Of a DNA stretch of 64,000 nt, positions 12,901-26,400 are shown one piece after another. Where the stretch lies: positions 1-64,000 of the forward strand of contig MU832007.1 in the NCBI GenBank assembly GCA_029204225.1, given 5' to 3'. Within the stretch, counting starts at the first letter, position 1; every line of letters begins with the position of its first letter. A program made the translations under genes and the position numbers. This DNA comes from Diphasiastrum complanatum (lineage: Eukaryota > Streptophyta > Lycopodiopsida > Lycopodiales > Lycopodiaceae). The notes under the pieces are model-generated. The model did no database searches and had not been told where the DNA came from. It was given only the letters and a program-made list of their open reading frames with translations.

Positions 12901-15900
12901 GCCAATGCCTTTTCCAAAATCAACTAAAAGCTCGCTACTATAAGGCCTCCTTTTCACTTGCTCACCTACAAAGAGTAGCAAACTCTTAGCATCTCTAAGT
13001 TTACTTCTGATAAGAATTTGATGAAAATAGAACGGTCTCCCTTACCTATTCTTCATTTAATGGCATCAACTGAAACAAAAGATGACACTAATTGCTAAAA
13101 TAGCTGACTAATTCAGGAAAAACTACCTTGACTGTAAGCCAAGACCTCTTCCCCTAGCAGAAGAAAGCTTGTCGCAAGTATGGTGGGACCCACCCCACCA
13201 GATCCAGCTGTAAAGTAAGAAAACCTGAAAACGTTCTTAGAATCTGAACATCAGAACCCAGAAAAGGCCATACCTAAACTAGGGTAGCTGAGTACAGCCT
13301 TTACACTGTTCAAAATTTTCCTGATCAAGCAACAAGAAAGCTGATGGTCCAATGTGTCACTTCAAGTAGATGGACAAGACAACAGATGCTAAATGGCATA
13401 AGGAGAACTTAGAAGTAGTGTACACTAGGTCACTTCTATAAGACAATTTTTGAACGGATTCTGAGAATGTGAAACAGTTCTGTCAAAAAAAAAATTACAA
13501 TTCCTGCTCCAAATTGAACGTTCGCATGAGAATGAAGCCTACCGCAAACGGTCGGGTTTACTAACTGAACCATCAGCTGAACCTGTTATAGCCGAGCGGA
13601 CAAGTTCTGCTGCCATTACTGACGAGACATTTAAGCATTAGATGCATCATATGGTAACTGAATCCCCATTGAGCAACTGGAAAATCTACCCTTAAGAGTC
13701 AACCCCAAGAAGATCATTCTCTATGTTGCAAGATTCGAACATTTTGCACAAATTCTAAATCGTTTGTATAGATTCAATGCCAAAAGGTCTCATGAAGGCT
13801 TACTGTTGCTAACTCCGGGATAAATGCCTGCTGAGACTATTGCTGAAACATTTGAGGCAACTGCCTTAGCATGTAATTGCTTAGCTCGTTGCGCATATTG
13901 CAGATCATCACAGACATCAACGTAACTAACCTGTGCGGATATTCCAAACCACAGGAGAGGTCATCAATAAAACTAAAAGCAAACAAACTTGATGAAAAGG
14001 GCACATTTTGTTACATTAAGGCATCATCCTTCGAAAGGAACAGTTTCACAATTCTAGTCTGAAATTGCACAAATGCGGTCATGAAGAAACACAAACAAAA
14101 CTATAAATGAAACACAAGATCAAAATCTCAAAATTAGACCTTGCTGTGTATAGCAGCTTCTAGGACACTGCACTTCTCACGGCGCTGAAAGGGACCAGCC
14201 GCATGGATTACGAGATCGGCATCTGCATTCAAGTCTGCTAGTAAGCCTCCTAATAGAAAAGTTTGGTACTGCGTAATTTCAAACTGTACTTTCTAAAAAG
14301 CTGGCAGTATGCAGTTGAACTTGTTCTGGCACTGCAGTCACCATCAAGCACTGATCTCAGGGATGATTCATCTTCGATGTCAATAGCCAAATACTTTGTC
14401 CTTTCTCCCAGCTCAGCTACTAGTGCCTCCCCTTTCTCCCTAGCATCCACCATCATGTATGCAATAACTTTAAGACCAAAAAAAGGTGTAACCCGCAGAT
14501 ATTTTGACACTATATAAATTTGAAGTGAGAAAATCACTATCCATGTAGATCCTAAAGTGATCAAAATGGATACATACAATCAGTGGGAGTGAAAAAAGAA
14601 TTTCAGTGTCCAAGAGTAAAACTCATAAGATGAGGATAAGAGGTTGTTGAATGTAACTGGTAAATAGAAAAGCACTACAAAACTTGAGATTGTTAAGAAC
14701 AGTTAAGCAAGTGATGAGCGCAAAGCCATATTGAAAGAAGTATACAAGTTAAATGTGAAAGATTGAGTGCTGTTACACACTGCTTAGAAACGAATGTAAA
14801 AGTCATTCCCGCTCACGTGTCCGACATCTACCCCTATCTCGGAACCTGTCTCTGCTCTTATGTCTTATGATTACACTCCCTCTAAATCTGTGGAGGGATT
14901 TCTTGTCTATGAATTAAGCTTCTTTCTTATAACAAGAATAAGCAACGTATAAGCTCTTTGGAAGCGGAAAATGGCAAGGTCAAGCGAAATTGAGGGACTT
15001 ACAAGATGAAAATTTGCAACTTAAGGGGCAGCTGGATGAGGACAAAGGAGAACAGGACCTGCTTGAAGAAACAGCGGAAAAAGATACTTCTTTGGAAAAG
15101 GGGAGAAGAACATGGGCCTCACTGTTGAAGAAGGTAAATCTGAACCGAATGTTAAGAATGTTCTTGTTGAGTCCACCATAGAATCTGTTCTTTCGGAACA
15201 GGAAAGAAGAGCAAAACAAATCTCTTAACATTCATGTAAGATGGATCCCAAACCCATTGACGAAGCTAAAGACCTGCTCACCAACAAACTCTCTCACACA
15301 GTAGATGGTTCGGACACTGCATGGAGAGGCAAATTTGATGATAACCTACTGTTTTTTAAGTTTCGTTCGATAGAACAACGTATTGCAGCCTTAAAGCTTA
15401 GGGGCAATCTCAAAGGCACCTTTATTTTTATGGATGATGACCAAATCCTTCTTGAAGCAAAAGAAAGAGGCCAAAAGGTAGTTTTCATCGACGGGAAACC
15501 GAGATTTTATGACAAACCTGCATACTAGGGTCTCGGGGCTCCCGGGCTTAGGAGCAGCCCGAGATCCCCGAATAAGCTCAAATTAGGCTTTTCGAATTGT
15601 AATGGTTTTCATTCATCATCAACAACATGTGATTTACAAGATTTTCTTGGTCGATGTGACATTCTTTTATTGGCAGAAACTCACGAGTCTTAAGTATTGT
15701 CCTCTTCCGTGTGTTAAGGATCATTCTTGGTACTCAGCATTCAGACCATTTATGAGGGGGAAAACTTCACGTGGATCAGGAGGAGTGGCCTACTTATATA
15801 GGGATGCTTGTTCTTCAGTTTTCAGGTTGGTTAAGCAGGATTCATTTGCTTGCTTCATTTGGTTTCAGTTTTTTGGACAGGCATTGGGGCTTTCTCAGGA

Positions 15901-17100
15901 TGTATTCTTGGCAGTTTGCTATATTGCTCCTCAGACTTCTGTTTTTGTAGATTTTGGTGGTGACCCATTCCAGGTTCTTTCAGATGACATAGCCAGCTTC
16001 TCTCTACAGGGGTATATCTTATTAGCGGGAGATTTTAATGCCCGCACGTCCACGAAACAGTCTGAGTTTCACGCTGATGAGGGATCACTTCCAGCTTTAT
16101 CCCTTGGATACAGGATTAAGCAAGACTTCACAGGATGCAGAGACACCAGTGACTTCTTTCGGTGAGAAGCTACTTAAGCTGATTGAGGCACATTCGTTGA
16201 CCATCTTGAATGGTCTTTCGCAGTGGCCATCCTCTTCTTCATTTACATGTCACCCACATGGGGGGGCAAACAATGTGGTTGACTACTTTATTGGCTCACC
16301 AACTTTGCTCCCTCACCTATCTGACTTTAGTATCTGTTGCATCTCCCTAAGATCTCCGATTGCCTTGAGGGTTACTGCACACCCCATACCAGTGACGACG
16401 CAACCGTATCCGCCCATCCATAGGGTCACAACCGACCCACCCCCATGCACTAGAGCTATCGACATAATCATGCCTAGTCAAGCCGGTAGACTAAGTGAAT
16501 GGAAAGAGGGAAACCCCACCACTATATAGGCATAGCTTAGTGGGTCCCATCAAGCACGGTCCTGTCGGTGACACATGACCACCTAGGATGGTGACGCGTG
16601 GCACCTAAACATGTCGATAACACTAGACCTGCGTCATGCGCCTTGCGAGGCCGTCACTGAAGGGCATACCGTAATGGTACATAACATCCCCCCCCCCATA
16701 AAAACTTCCTTCTATGGGAAAAAACCAAGGAATCTAAGTCTCAAATCGTCTCCCCTTTCCCAAGTGTCCTTGACTTACCTTTCCAACGAATCAGATGTTC
16801 AAAAATCAAACGATTTCTCAGCTGATGACATCGGGTATCCATGATCCTTTCCAATGTTTGAGGGTACCTTCCGAACCGTGTTTGAATCAAGTTTGAATCG
16901 GGAAAGAATCGACTTCTCCAAGTTCGAACCGGTGAATCGGTTTTAGGGTTTTTTTTTAAAACATTAATGTCACAGCATACATATTACATATTACATATGT
17001 CATATTCCAATGTACCATGTGCATGGTTAGTTAGTGGTAAATTAGCAAATGTTCAATGATTCGAATTTCACGAAAATGACAAAACACACACACACATTGT

Positions 17101-17145
<45 letters not shown>

Positions 17146-17349
17146 TTGTCAAACACACACACACACACACATTTGTCAAACACACACAAAAACACACACA
17201 CACACATTTGTCAACAGTCACACACACACACATGTCAACAGTCACACACACACAGCTCCACCCTTGTCTCTCTCTCTCTCTCGGATCTCTCTCTCTCTCG
17301 GGCGCGAAACTGTTTGGATCTCTCTCTCTCTTGAGCGCGGATCCTGTCT

Positions 17350-17405
<56 letters not shown>

Positions 17406-20400
17406 GTGCGGAAATCTCGGAACCTTCGGGATTGAAACTCTATTGCGAGGAGTAGGACGTCCGACGAGCAGGTAACGAGTTTTTTTTTTTTTTTTTGTGG
17501 AAAACGGTTCGAACAGCAAAAAAACGGTTCGAACTGGACCTTTTCAAAAAGGACTTTCAAATCGCGGTTCTTTCAACGAATCGCGATTCGACACAACATT
17601 GATCCTTTCTGGTTCATTTGGTACAAAAGCAATCAAATCCTCCAATAACACTAGATCATCTATGGGAATCAGGTCATCTTTCCCACCAAGTCATTCCTTT
17701 AAACGACTAACATGGAATACAAGATGGACCTTAGTTCCAACAGGGAGTTCTAGTTTATACGCAGCCCTACCAATCTTGTAAGAACTTTGAAAGGACCGCT
17801 AAAATGTGGAGATAACTTCGGATATTTCCCCGTTCGAAGTGTCTTAGAGTCTTTTGAGATTCTAAGATACACCCAATCACCGATCTCAAATTCTCGAGGA
17901 GCGAGGCTTTGATTAGCATAGAATTGGGCTCATCCTGAGCCGATCTAATGCTTTCCCTAGCCACTTGCAACATTTCCTGCATATCATGCAAGAAATCCGC
18001 TGCAGCTTGCACCTTGAGGCCTTTGAGTCCAACGGAGATAGGGGAACGAGGCTGAAAGCCGTATAGGAGCATAAAAGGACTGAAACCAGTGGCAGAATGC
18101 TTCATACTATTGTATACGAACTCAACCATTGGGAGGTACTTTTCCCAATCTGATTGTCGCCTAGAAACGTATGCGCGAAGCATATCTTCCATCAACTGGT
18201 TGACACGTTCGGTCTAACCATCGGTTTCTGGGTGATCCGTAGACGATAGACTTAAAGTAGTTTCCAGTCTCTCAAAGACTACCTTGCAGAACTTGCCAGT
18301 GAACTTGGAATCACGATCACTAACAATATTGTTCGGCAAACCATACAACCTGAACAACTTTTCAACGAAGAGTTGAGCACGTTTTGAAGCTTTGGCAGTA
18401 GTTTTTGTTGGAATAAATTGCGCCATTTTGGTTAGCCTGTCAACTACTACCCAAATGGCATCGTGATCCTTCCCAGATTTAGGAAGTTCGACCACAAAAT
18501 CCATGGAAATACTTTCCCACTTCTTGCTGGGAATTTCCAACGGATGTAACAGACCAGCTGCTTTGAGTCTTTCCGCTTTATTTACTTGGCACTGTTCACA
18601 CTTTTGAACATATGCCTCGACATGATCTTTCATTTTTGGCCAATAAAATTCTCTTTTAACAAGGTCAAGTGTCCTCAGTATACCAAGGTGTCCCACACTA
18701 GGGCTATCGGTGGCACTCATGCAGGATTTGGGCCCTAATGTCCGCGATATCTGGTACACAAACTTTTCCTCTACGGAAAAGTAAACCATTCCGAATGGAA
18801 TAATCATCAAGTATCTTCTCTTCGAAAGATTTCTTAGAATCCTGCTTTCCAAGATTATTTCTCATAATAGAGCTTCCTGCCAAGACTTCTTGCCAAGTAC
18901 GACCAAAAAACTCATCGGTTCGACAAAGATCTCGCAAAGAAAGATACAACTCGGATTGGAACTCAACAAAGCATAACTGATTAACCTCTCCAATCCGGCT
19001 CAAAGCATCAGCGACACAATTCGACGTACCCTGACGGTACTTAATGGCGAATTTTCGAACTCTTGTATGAGTTCCTACCAACGGGCCTTACGACCCCTAA
19101 GGTCTGAGGCATCACAGATATACTTAAGAGACTCGTGATCCGTCATAACCATGATTTCAGATCCGTACAAATAATGTCTCCAGATCTTTAGCGCATGGAT
19201 GACAGCAAAAAGTTCCTTCTCATAAGTAGAATACCTACTTTGAGCTGGGTCCAACTTCTTGCTTTTGAAAGCCACAGGTCTACCATCCTGGTAAAGGACT
19301 GCACCCACCGCATAGTCAGTAGCATCCGTTTCCACTAGGAAAGGTCTGCTAGGGTCCACTATGTGTAAGATAGGGGCTGTAGACACTAACATCTTCAAAG
19401 CTTCAAAGCTTTGATTAAGTTCATCGGTCCAAATAACAAGTGGACTGATTTTCGAACGCCTTCCGACCTTCTTCTTATTACCCTTTTAGTTTTTCGTTTG
19501 GCTTTCTTCACTCCCTTAAGAAGATTCGTTAGAGGCAATGCAATTAAGGCATAGTCTTTAATGAATTTATGGAAAAACCCTGTGAAGCCCAAAAAAGATT
19601 TAACTTCCCTAATGGTTTTCAAGATAGGCCAATCACGAACTTTCTGGACCTTACGTAATCGATCTCAAGGCCTCGATCGGAAACGATATGTCCCAAGTAC
19701 TTGAGTCTTGTTTGAAAGAACTCACACTTAGACTCCTTAGCATAAAGCTTTGTCTGCCCAATGCCTTAGATTATCTAAGACTGTATGCAAATGCGCCTCA
19801 TGCTCCTCAAGAGTCTTACTATAAAGCAGAATGTCGTCCAAAAATACCACGAGAAACTTCCCTAGATATGGACGAAGAATATCGTTCATCGTCTGTTGGA
19901 AGGTTGTCGGGGCATTAGTTAGACCAAAGGGTAAAACTAAAAATTCCTAATGGCCATACCTAGAACGAAAACCAGTTTTGGAAACATCCCCCTCGTGAAT
20001 TCTAATTTGATGATACCCCGACCTAAGGTCCAATTTGGTGAAATACTTAGCACCATTCAATCGGTCCATTAAGTCGTCCATCCGAGGTGAGGGATAATGG
20101 TTCTTAATAGTCATTTTAATAAAAAATTTGTAATCGACACAAAGACGAAGGCCGCCGTCTTTCTTGCCGGTTAACAAAACAGGAGCTCCCCAAGGGGACT
20201 TATTGGGCCTAATGTGGCCCTTAAGTAATAACTCCTTAAGTTGACTAGCAACCTCATCTTCTTCCTTTGGGCTCATCATGTAGGGAAAAAGCGATACAGG
20301 AGAGCTGTCGAGAAGGAGATCTATGTGATGTTCTCCCCGAGAGGGGGGAAGACCCTTAGGCAACTGCTCATGGAATATATCACTATATTCCTCCCTAAGT

Positions 20401-23400
20401 CTTTTAAAGATTTTGCCCTCAGGCGTAGATTCTAGATTAACATCAGAAAAAGACATTGTTTTAGGGAAAGACGATACATCAACATTGAAAGTATGAGTAA
20501 CAAAAGCATCCATGTACGATTCATCTTTCAGATAACATAAATACAAATGATACTCATAATCTAAAATGCATTGATTAGCCTCATGAGCACTTACAAAAGG
20601 TGGATCAGGCTCATCGCCTTTAAGACAAACCATAGAGCCATTATGCAAGAAAGATATACTATGTGAAACATAATCTTTCTTTAACAACTCATTCCTAGCA
20701 TGAAACCATTCCTTACCTAGGATTGAATCTACCTTATCAAGATTCATAACATGAAAAGACAAATTATCTACATAGTTCTAAATCTTTAACGGCATGTGGG
20801 GGACAAAGTGGTCCCAGACCTGCTGCTCCCCACCAGCTGCCATCCTAACCACGTACTTGTGGTCACTTGGTGCGGTTGCCAACTGCGGCTTCTGCATCAA
20901 CTTAGCATTAATAAAATTATGCGTAGAACCATCGTCAAAAAGAACACTCACAGGTTGGCTATTTACGAACCCACTCATACGAATGAGGTCGTGAGGTCCA
21001 AAAACCGCAGTGTTAAAACAACAATTACTACAAACTGTTTCATCTTTAAAAGATACATCAATGCAAGAAATAGAAGAGTTACCTGGTGCCTTAAAGGAGC
21101 AGCCACCCTTCTTCCGTCTCTTCGGGTAGTCCTTGGAAAGGTGCCCCTTCTCCATGCAGGAGAAAAACAACCCGTCGATTTTGGCCTTATCAAAGTCAGC
21201 TCTCTCCAACCGAGGGCGCTTTTTTTTCTTTTTCGAAGGGGAAGCTTCGTCAACAATACGCACTTTTTCCTTTTTGAAGGAAGGGCCCGAAGAGGGTTTG
21301 TCTTTGAAATCCAGCTTCTGCTGCTCTTTGGGGGTCATTGTGTGCGTATCGTCGAAAATTCGAGCGAAACATACGGCATCCTCTAAGGATTGTGGTTGAT
21401 TGCGGCGGACCTCCAACTGATATTCTTTGGGCAAGCCCAAAATGAAATGCAGCTTAAGCAGAACTCCGTCTATGCGGTTAACAAACCGCGAAGCTGCCTC
21501 TTGGAAGTCTTGCAAGTAGATATCCAATGGTTTCGTCCCCATTTGCAAAGTTGCAAATCAACGATAATATTCAAAATCGTCAAGGACAGGCATAAAGGCG
21601 GCCTTAAAGGCTACCTGAAAGTCATCCCAAGTTGAGGGGACTGTAGCACGCTCCTTAAGATCTTGCCACCATAAATATGCTTTTCCTCGCAAAAACATAA
21701 TGGCAGTAGCAATCCGGGAGCTGTCTGACAGATCGTGCATGGAGAAATGTGAAGTCCATCGATCAAGCCATGCCAAGACCACGGCTTGGTGTCTATCCTT
21801 TTTCTCCCCAGTGAAAAACCCCGGGGTAAACATCGGGTTAAGAAGTGCCTGCCGAGATTGGGACATAGCCCACAGCAACTCGGTCTCCGCCCGTTCATGC
21901 GTAGAGCGCATGTCGATAATTTGTTCTTGCAACAAATTTATCGCACATGTCATTTGCTCCATATCAGTCCTCGGGGGACTTGGAGTCTGAGAAACATCCA
22001 TAGGAGTATCCATGGCAAAAGCAGTATGCAGCAAAAAGTTAGAGGAAAAACGGAGAACAACGGTATCAAAAGCGTTAAAAACTGACAACTAGAGATGAAG
22101 GGCTCAAGAAAATAAGATAGCTTGAGCACTCAAAAACTCTACAAGCAACTTTGAGAATGGGGTAGAGGAAAATGAACGTACTTCCTTTACTCCCTCCCCC
22201 AAAGCTCTTGCAAAAAGGACAAGTGGGGCCCCAAAAAGGCCCCAAGTGTCCTTTCCCATACTTTGGAGATCTATAGATACAAAGAGTGAGAAGGAGAGAG
22301 GTACGAACATGAAAGGACATCTTTTCCAGAATTTGGCTTGGTTTCAACTTTTAAGTTAAAAAAGCTCATAAGCTCCTCTAAGATTTTCATCTTAGAGCTT
22401 ATAGTTCAACATAGGAATTAACTTTCAACTTACAAGAATTGTTTAACAAGCTTTAGCTTACTACCTTCTCCTAGGAGGGCGCGCCTCATGGCTCATTCCA
22501 AGACCAGAGGTACAAACAGGTTGGGAGAGGGAAGAGTCATATCAACTCACCTCCCCCCCTCCATATAGAAAAAGGCATCACGGCCGCAGGCTTGCAGCGC
22601 GCTACTTGCTGCTCTGCGGCGGTGTACAGTACGAGGATAGGGGAGGTATTAACTCCCCCCCCTCCCCCCCTTTCTTCTGCCAGACTAGCACTCAAATCGC
22701 GGGACCAGCCAGCGGCTGCAGACCGTACCCTTCCAAAGAGAAGGAATGGAATTTAATGTCTCCCCTCCACAACCTCAAGCCCGCAGGTACAGCCGTACCA
22801 GAACCAGAATCTGTATCCGCGGCAGACCACCTCCTTTCCTTTAACTTTTTAGTTCTTCTTTAGAAAGGAAAATCTTAGAGTACAGTTATTGACGGTTTCT
22901 CCAAAGCTTCATAAAAGAAAATTTATTATAAGATTTGGGCTATAGTTTTCTTTAAATCCACTATGTTTATAAGAAAACTCATAAACCAAGTTATAAACCT
23001 TCATAAGCAAAGGTTCATACAAAGGGAAAAACTAAAGCCCCAAAATTAATTCCTTCGAAGCCACAAATTTAACCCTTTCAAAAAATCATTTGAAACAAAG
23101 GTTAAAAATATCAAACCGCCACATTCCTTTTAAAAGAATAACAAACTACAAAGGTAATAAAAGGGGAACGAGTGCACAAGTGGTGCATGCCAGGTTTCAT
23201 TCTCCTACGTCACTTGTTCAAGAAGAAAGAATTTATCGCACACTTGTGAGAAAGAAAAACAAGACATACTTGCAAAAAAGAGGTCAAAAGCTAATAGATT
23301 CTCTTGTTTCATCTTCTTCATCTTATTTTTGGAAGACCACCTCCAAGAAGTCTTTCACGACTGCTCCTGTTGCTATCGAGTCTTGGGGGGAGTATGCCAT

Positions 23401-26400
23401 ACGTCTATATACTGTTGATTCTTCCCCTATTACTCTCTCATCGAGACCTACTGAATTTACATTGTTTACCCCTTCTTTGATTGAAGATGCTATTAAACGA
23501 GCCCAAAGTCACAAAGCTGAAGATACTAACTCACTTAGTGTTGATTTCCTTAAACATGTGGCTCGTATAGTTTCTCAATACATCTCTCATACCTTTAATC
23601 AGGCTATCATGTTTGGTTTCCCTACTGCCTGGTGCACTAACCTTCTACATCCTATACTTAAAGCTGGTGATCTAATGAACGTGGAAAATTACCGCACGAT
23701 TATGATTAGCCACATCATGGCTAAACTTTTTTGGCTCGGTCCTACAGTCTATTGTTAGCTAAAAAGCGGAAGCGGATGGACTATATGCTCTTGGCCAAGC
23801 AGGCTTCAGGACTGGATATTCTACTATGGATGAGATTCTTATCTTGTGATGTATCAATGATTTTGAAATTTGAATGTGAATATTGCTTTTTAGATGTAAA
23901 TTACATAACTTAGTATTCTATTTGGTCTGAAATTTGAGCTTTAAAGTGCAATTAGAAGTTTAGAATTTTATTCAAATCTTCCTAGGTTTAAAAAATGAAA
24001 ATTTGATGACCTGGCATAATGACGTGGCATATTTATCCGTATGTGTATTCGAGATTTCCATATTTTGAGATGTAGTATTGAAAATCTTTTCATATTCTGG
24101 TAACTATGTTGTCACCAAGTATGGGGAGTATTTGTTGCAGCCAAGCGAAGCCCATGAGTTAGCCATTTACACTAGCTTAGCTTGTTGGCCTCAGTCTAGC
24201 AGATACAAGTGCCACTCTCATAGTGGCGATAACAGCATCGTCAACTTCCTCATGGGGTCACCATCCTTCATTCCACTAATATTTGACTTCCATATCTTCC
24301 CCACTACCCTTTCTAATCGCTCCTTTCTGTCCCCACTACCCCTTCTAATCACTCCTTTCTCTCTTTCCAATTGGTACTATCATACCCCTAAAATTGCCAC
24401 CCTTCTTTCCATTGATCGTGCATCCCTATACACCTTCGACCATTCTTATATGACAACATATCAAAAATCCCTCACCTGACTACTTCCCCACTTTCCACAT
24501 GATAGCTCGTTGGAGACACAGGCCAACTTCTTCACCACATCACTCCACATTGTTGCCTCATTGTTTTTCCCCGCTAAGCCCCGCAGACATACGCCCACAC
24601 CATCTTGTTCCATACAACATCCTTAGTATGATGACTAGTGTCAATTTTTACACCATCGAGTAACCCATGCATGACGTACACATGAACCTCACCTTCTACA
24701 TATTGCTCTCTGGTCCTACCATCGTGGACTCCATCACAAAAAGTGGGCCTTTGATGAGTGTGAAGGGAAATAGCTTGTCAACCTTCTTTTCGACTCTTCC
24801 TTGGGTACTTTTAGGCGAGAGTTCATCCCTCATACCCCACCCCCCTCTTGGATGATACTTATGCTAATACGTTATATACGATAGCCACTGACCCGCTCAT
24901 CTCCATCCCTCTCTACTAACTCATGCTACCGACCAACCGTTGCCCATTTTGGCCACTATCTTTAATCATGCAATTGTCTCTGGCTTCCTTCGTCCTAGTG
25001 CACTAACATCATCATCCCGCCCACAAAAATGGTGCCCCCATGAATCCAAGAAAATACCGTACTATCATGATTGGACACATCATATCAAAGTTGTATGGCA
25101 CTATCTTTTAGTCGCTTGTAAGTTCCGAGCCTAAGACCAAGAGATTACACAAATTGGGCCAAGCAAGTTTTAAGGCTCATTATTCCACTATATACCATTT
25201 TTTCACTCTGAGCTCTCATTGAGGAGGCTAGACACTAGAGGGAGCAGGTTCACTATTGTTTTGTTGACTTCAAAAAAAGCCTTTGATTCTGTCCCATGAT
25301 CTCTACTCATGTAGCGGCTCCGAGATCTTGGTTTCTCCACTAACGCAGTTTTGATGGTGATGGTGCTATATGAGAGAGTTCTAGGTTGTTTCGAGAGTGA
25401 CATAGGTGTCTCAGAGCAGATATGGAGCACCATAAGGGTGAGGTAGGGTTGTTCCCTCTCACCCATGCTTTATATTTTGTACATTGATGAGCTTGAGAGG
25501 GTCATTGTGTAGTGTGGAGGTGTAGGTTGCAGACTTGGCGACATACTGATTGTCATTCTTCTTTATGCAAACTATTTGGTTCTAGTCTCCCCAACTAGAG
25601 AGGGTCTACAAAGACAGTTGGACAGTCTTCATGCTTTATGTACTAGATAGGATTTGGGGCTATTGCGAAAACCAACGTTATGGTCTTCAATACATCCAAA
25701 GCTTTCATACGGCGACAAGAACTCATCTTCGATAAACATCCACTAGAGGTTGTGTCATCTTACACATATTTAGGTGTGCTTTTTATGGGCCCTATATTTG
25801 GTATGAGACAGGCAGCCACTAGACCTAGGAAGGGCCACGCTTCTCTAGTCCAATTGGAGAGTTTATGTTTTCGGAAGTTCATTCGAGATGCCCCAAGTAA
25901 TAAGTATCTACTTTTTGATACCATTGTTGCCCCCACAACCTTGTATGCAGCAGAGGCATGTTGTGCAGGTCTCATCTCATCCGATTGGGCCACTATTTCA
26001 CGTATGTAGATTACTATGTTGTCACGCATGATACACATTAAGCCCTTTGTCCCATATCAAGTATGCTAGCAGTGTTTGTAGTCTCCCCTCTACAACTTGG
26101 TGCCATTTTTCAGCTCATCATGTGTTAGTGCCTTTACTCCCAGTCCCGGTTATTTACAGTTTTCAGAGACACATGTACGTTTTGTAATTATTGTAATTAC
26201 TAAAATGGCTAAGTCACCGGTCTGTGGTGACCATAAGTAAATTGTAAATAAACTGTAATTAGTTGGCATTGGATGTAATTAGTTGGCATTGGACCTCAAA
26301 GAGTCGTGCTTAGCTTTGGCATGGGGTATTGGGTCATTTATGAGGAGTGGCTGGACTGACCTCCTAAAAAGTAGGAGTTGACTAGTCAACGGGACACGTG

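Larger units (their letters stand above)
14940..16334 (+). mobile_element. LINE 1, 5' part (ORF1 and endonuclease)
   Basis: Plus strand. A coiled-coil segment ([20 protein letters not shown], 14990-15060) precedes an ORF1 RNA-binding-like segment, [13 protein letters not shown] (about 15210) and [20 protein letters not shown] (15256-15320) with a frame change, ending at 15528. ORF2 then starts with an apurinic-endonuclease-like domain: [11 protein letters not shown] (about 15650-15680) and [20 protein letters not shown] (16012-16072), the GDFN motif of that fold. The related VVDYFIGSP lies at about 16280. It is cut at 16334 by chromovirus B and resumes near 23.1 kb. It lies in SDH intron 1, antisense to the gene. 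Confidence 0.8.
16335..22900 (-). mobile_element. Ty3/gypsy chromovirus B, nearly full set of domains
   Basis: Minus-strand order: gag (22088 to about 21250), protease (about 21000-20780), RT (20762 to about 19700), RNase H (19398-18980), integrase (about 18950-17900) and chromodomain remnant (17690-17610 plus 16840-16730, split by a 750-bp insertion). The polypurine tract and LTR end the element at 16335. It carries several stops and frameshifts, so it is inactive, but it is the best preserved gypsy here and the reference for the deletion in element A. It is inserted in LINE 1 inside SDH intron 1. The 5' boundary is approximate. Confidence 0.85.

Noticed and set aside
17042-17560. Open frames of Arg-Glu, His-Thr and Ser-Leu repeats
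   Set aside because: They are translations of (CA)n and (CT)n microsatellites inside a non-coding transposon.
19400-20762. Endogenous pararetrovirus (caulimovirid)
   Set aside because: RT, RNase H, integrase and chromodomain order, an adjacent polypurine tract and an LTR indicate a Ty3/gypsy chromovirus; pararetroviruses lack integrase.
20796-21386. 196-codon plus-strand open frame
   Set aside because: It is the antisense shadow of the gag-protease region of chromovirus B.
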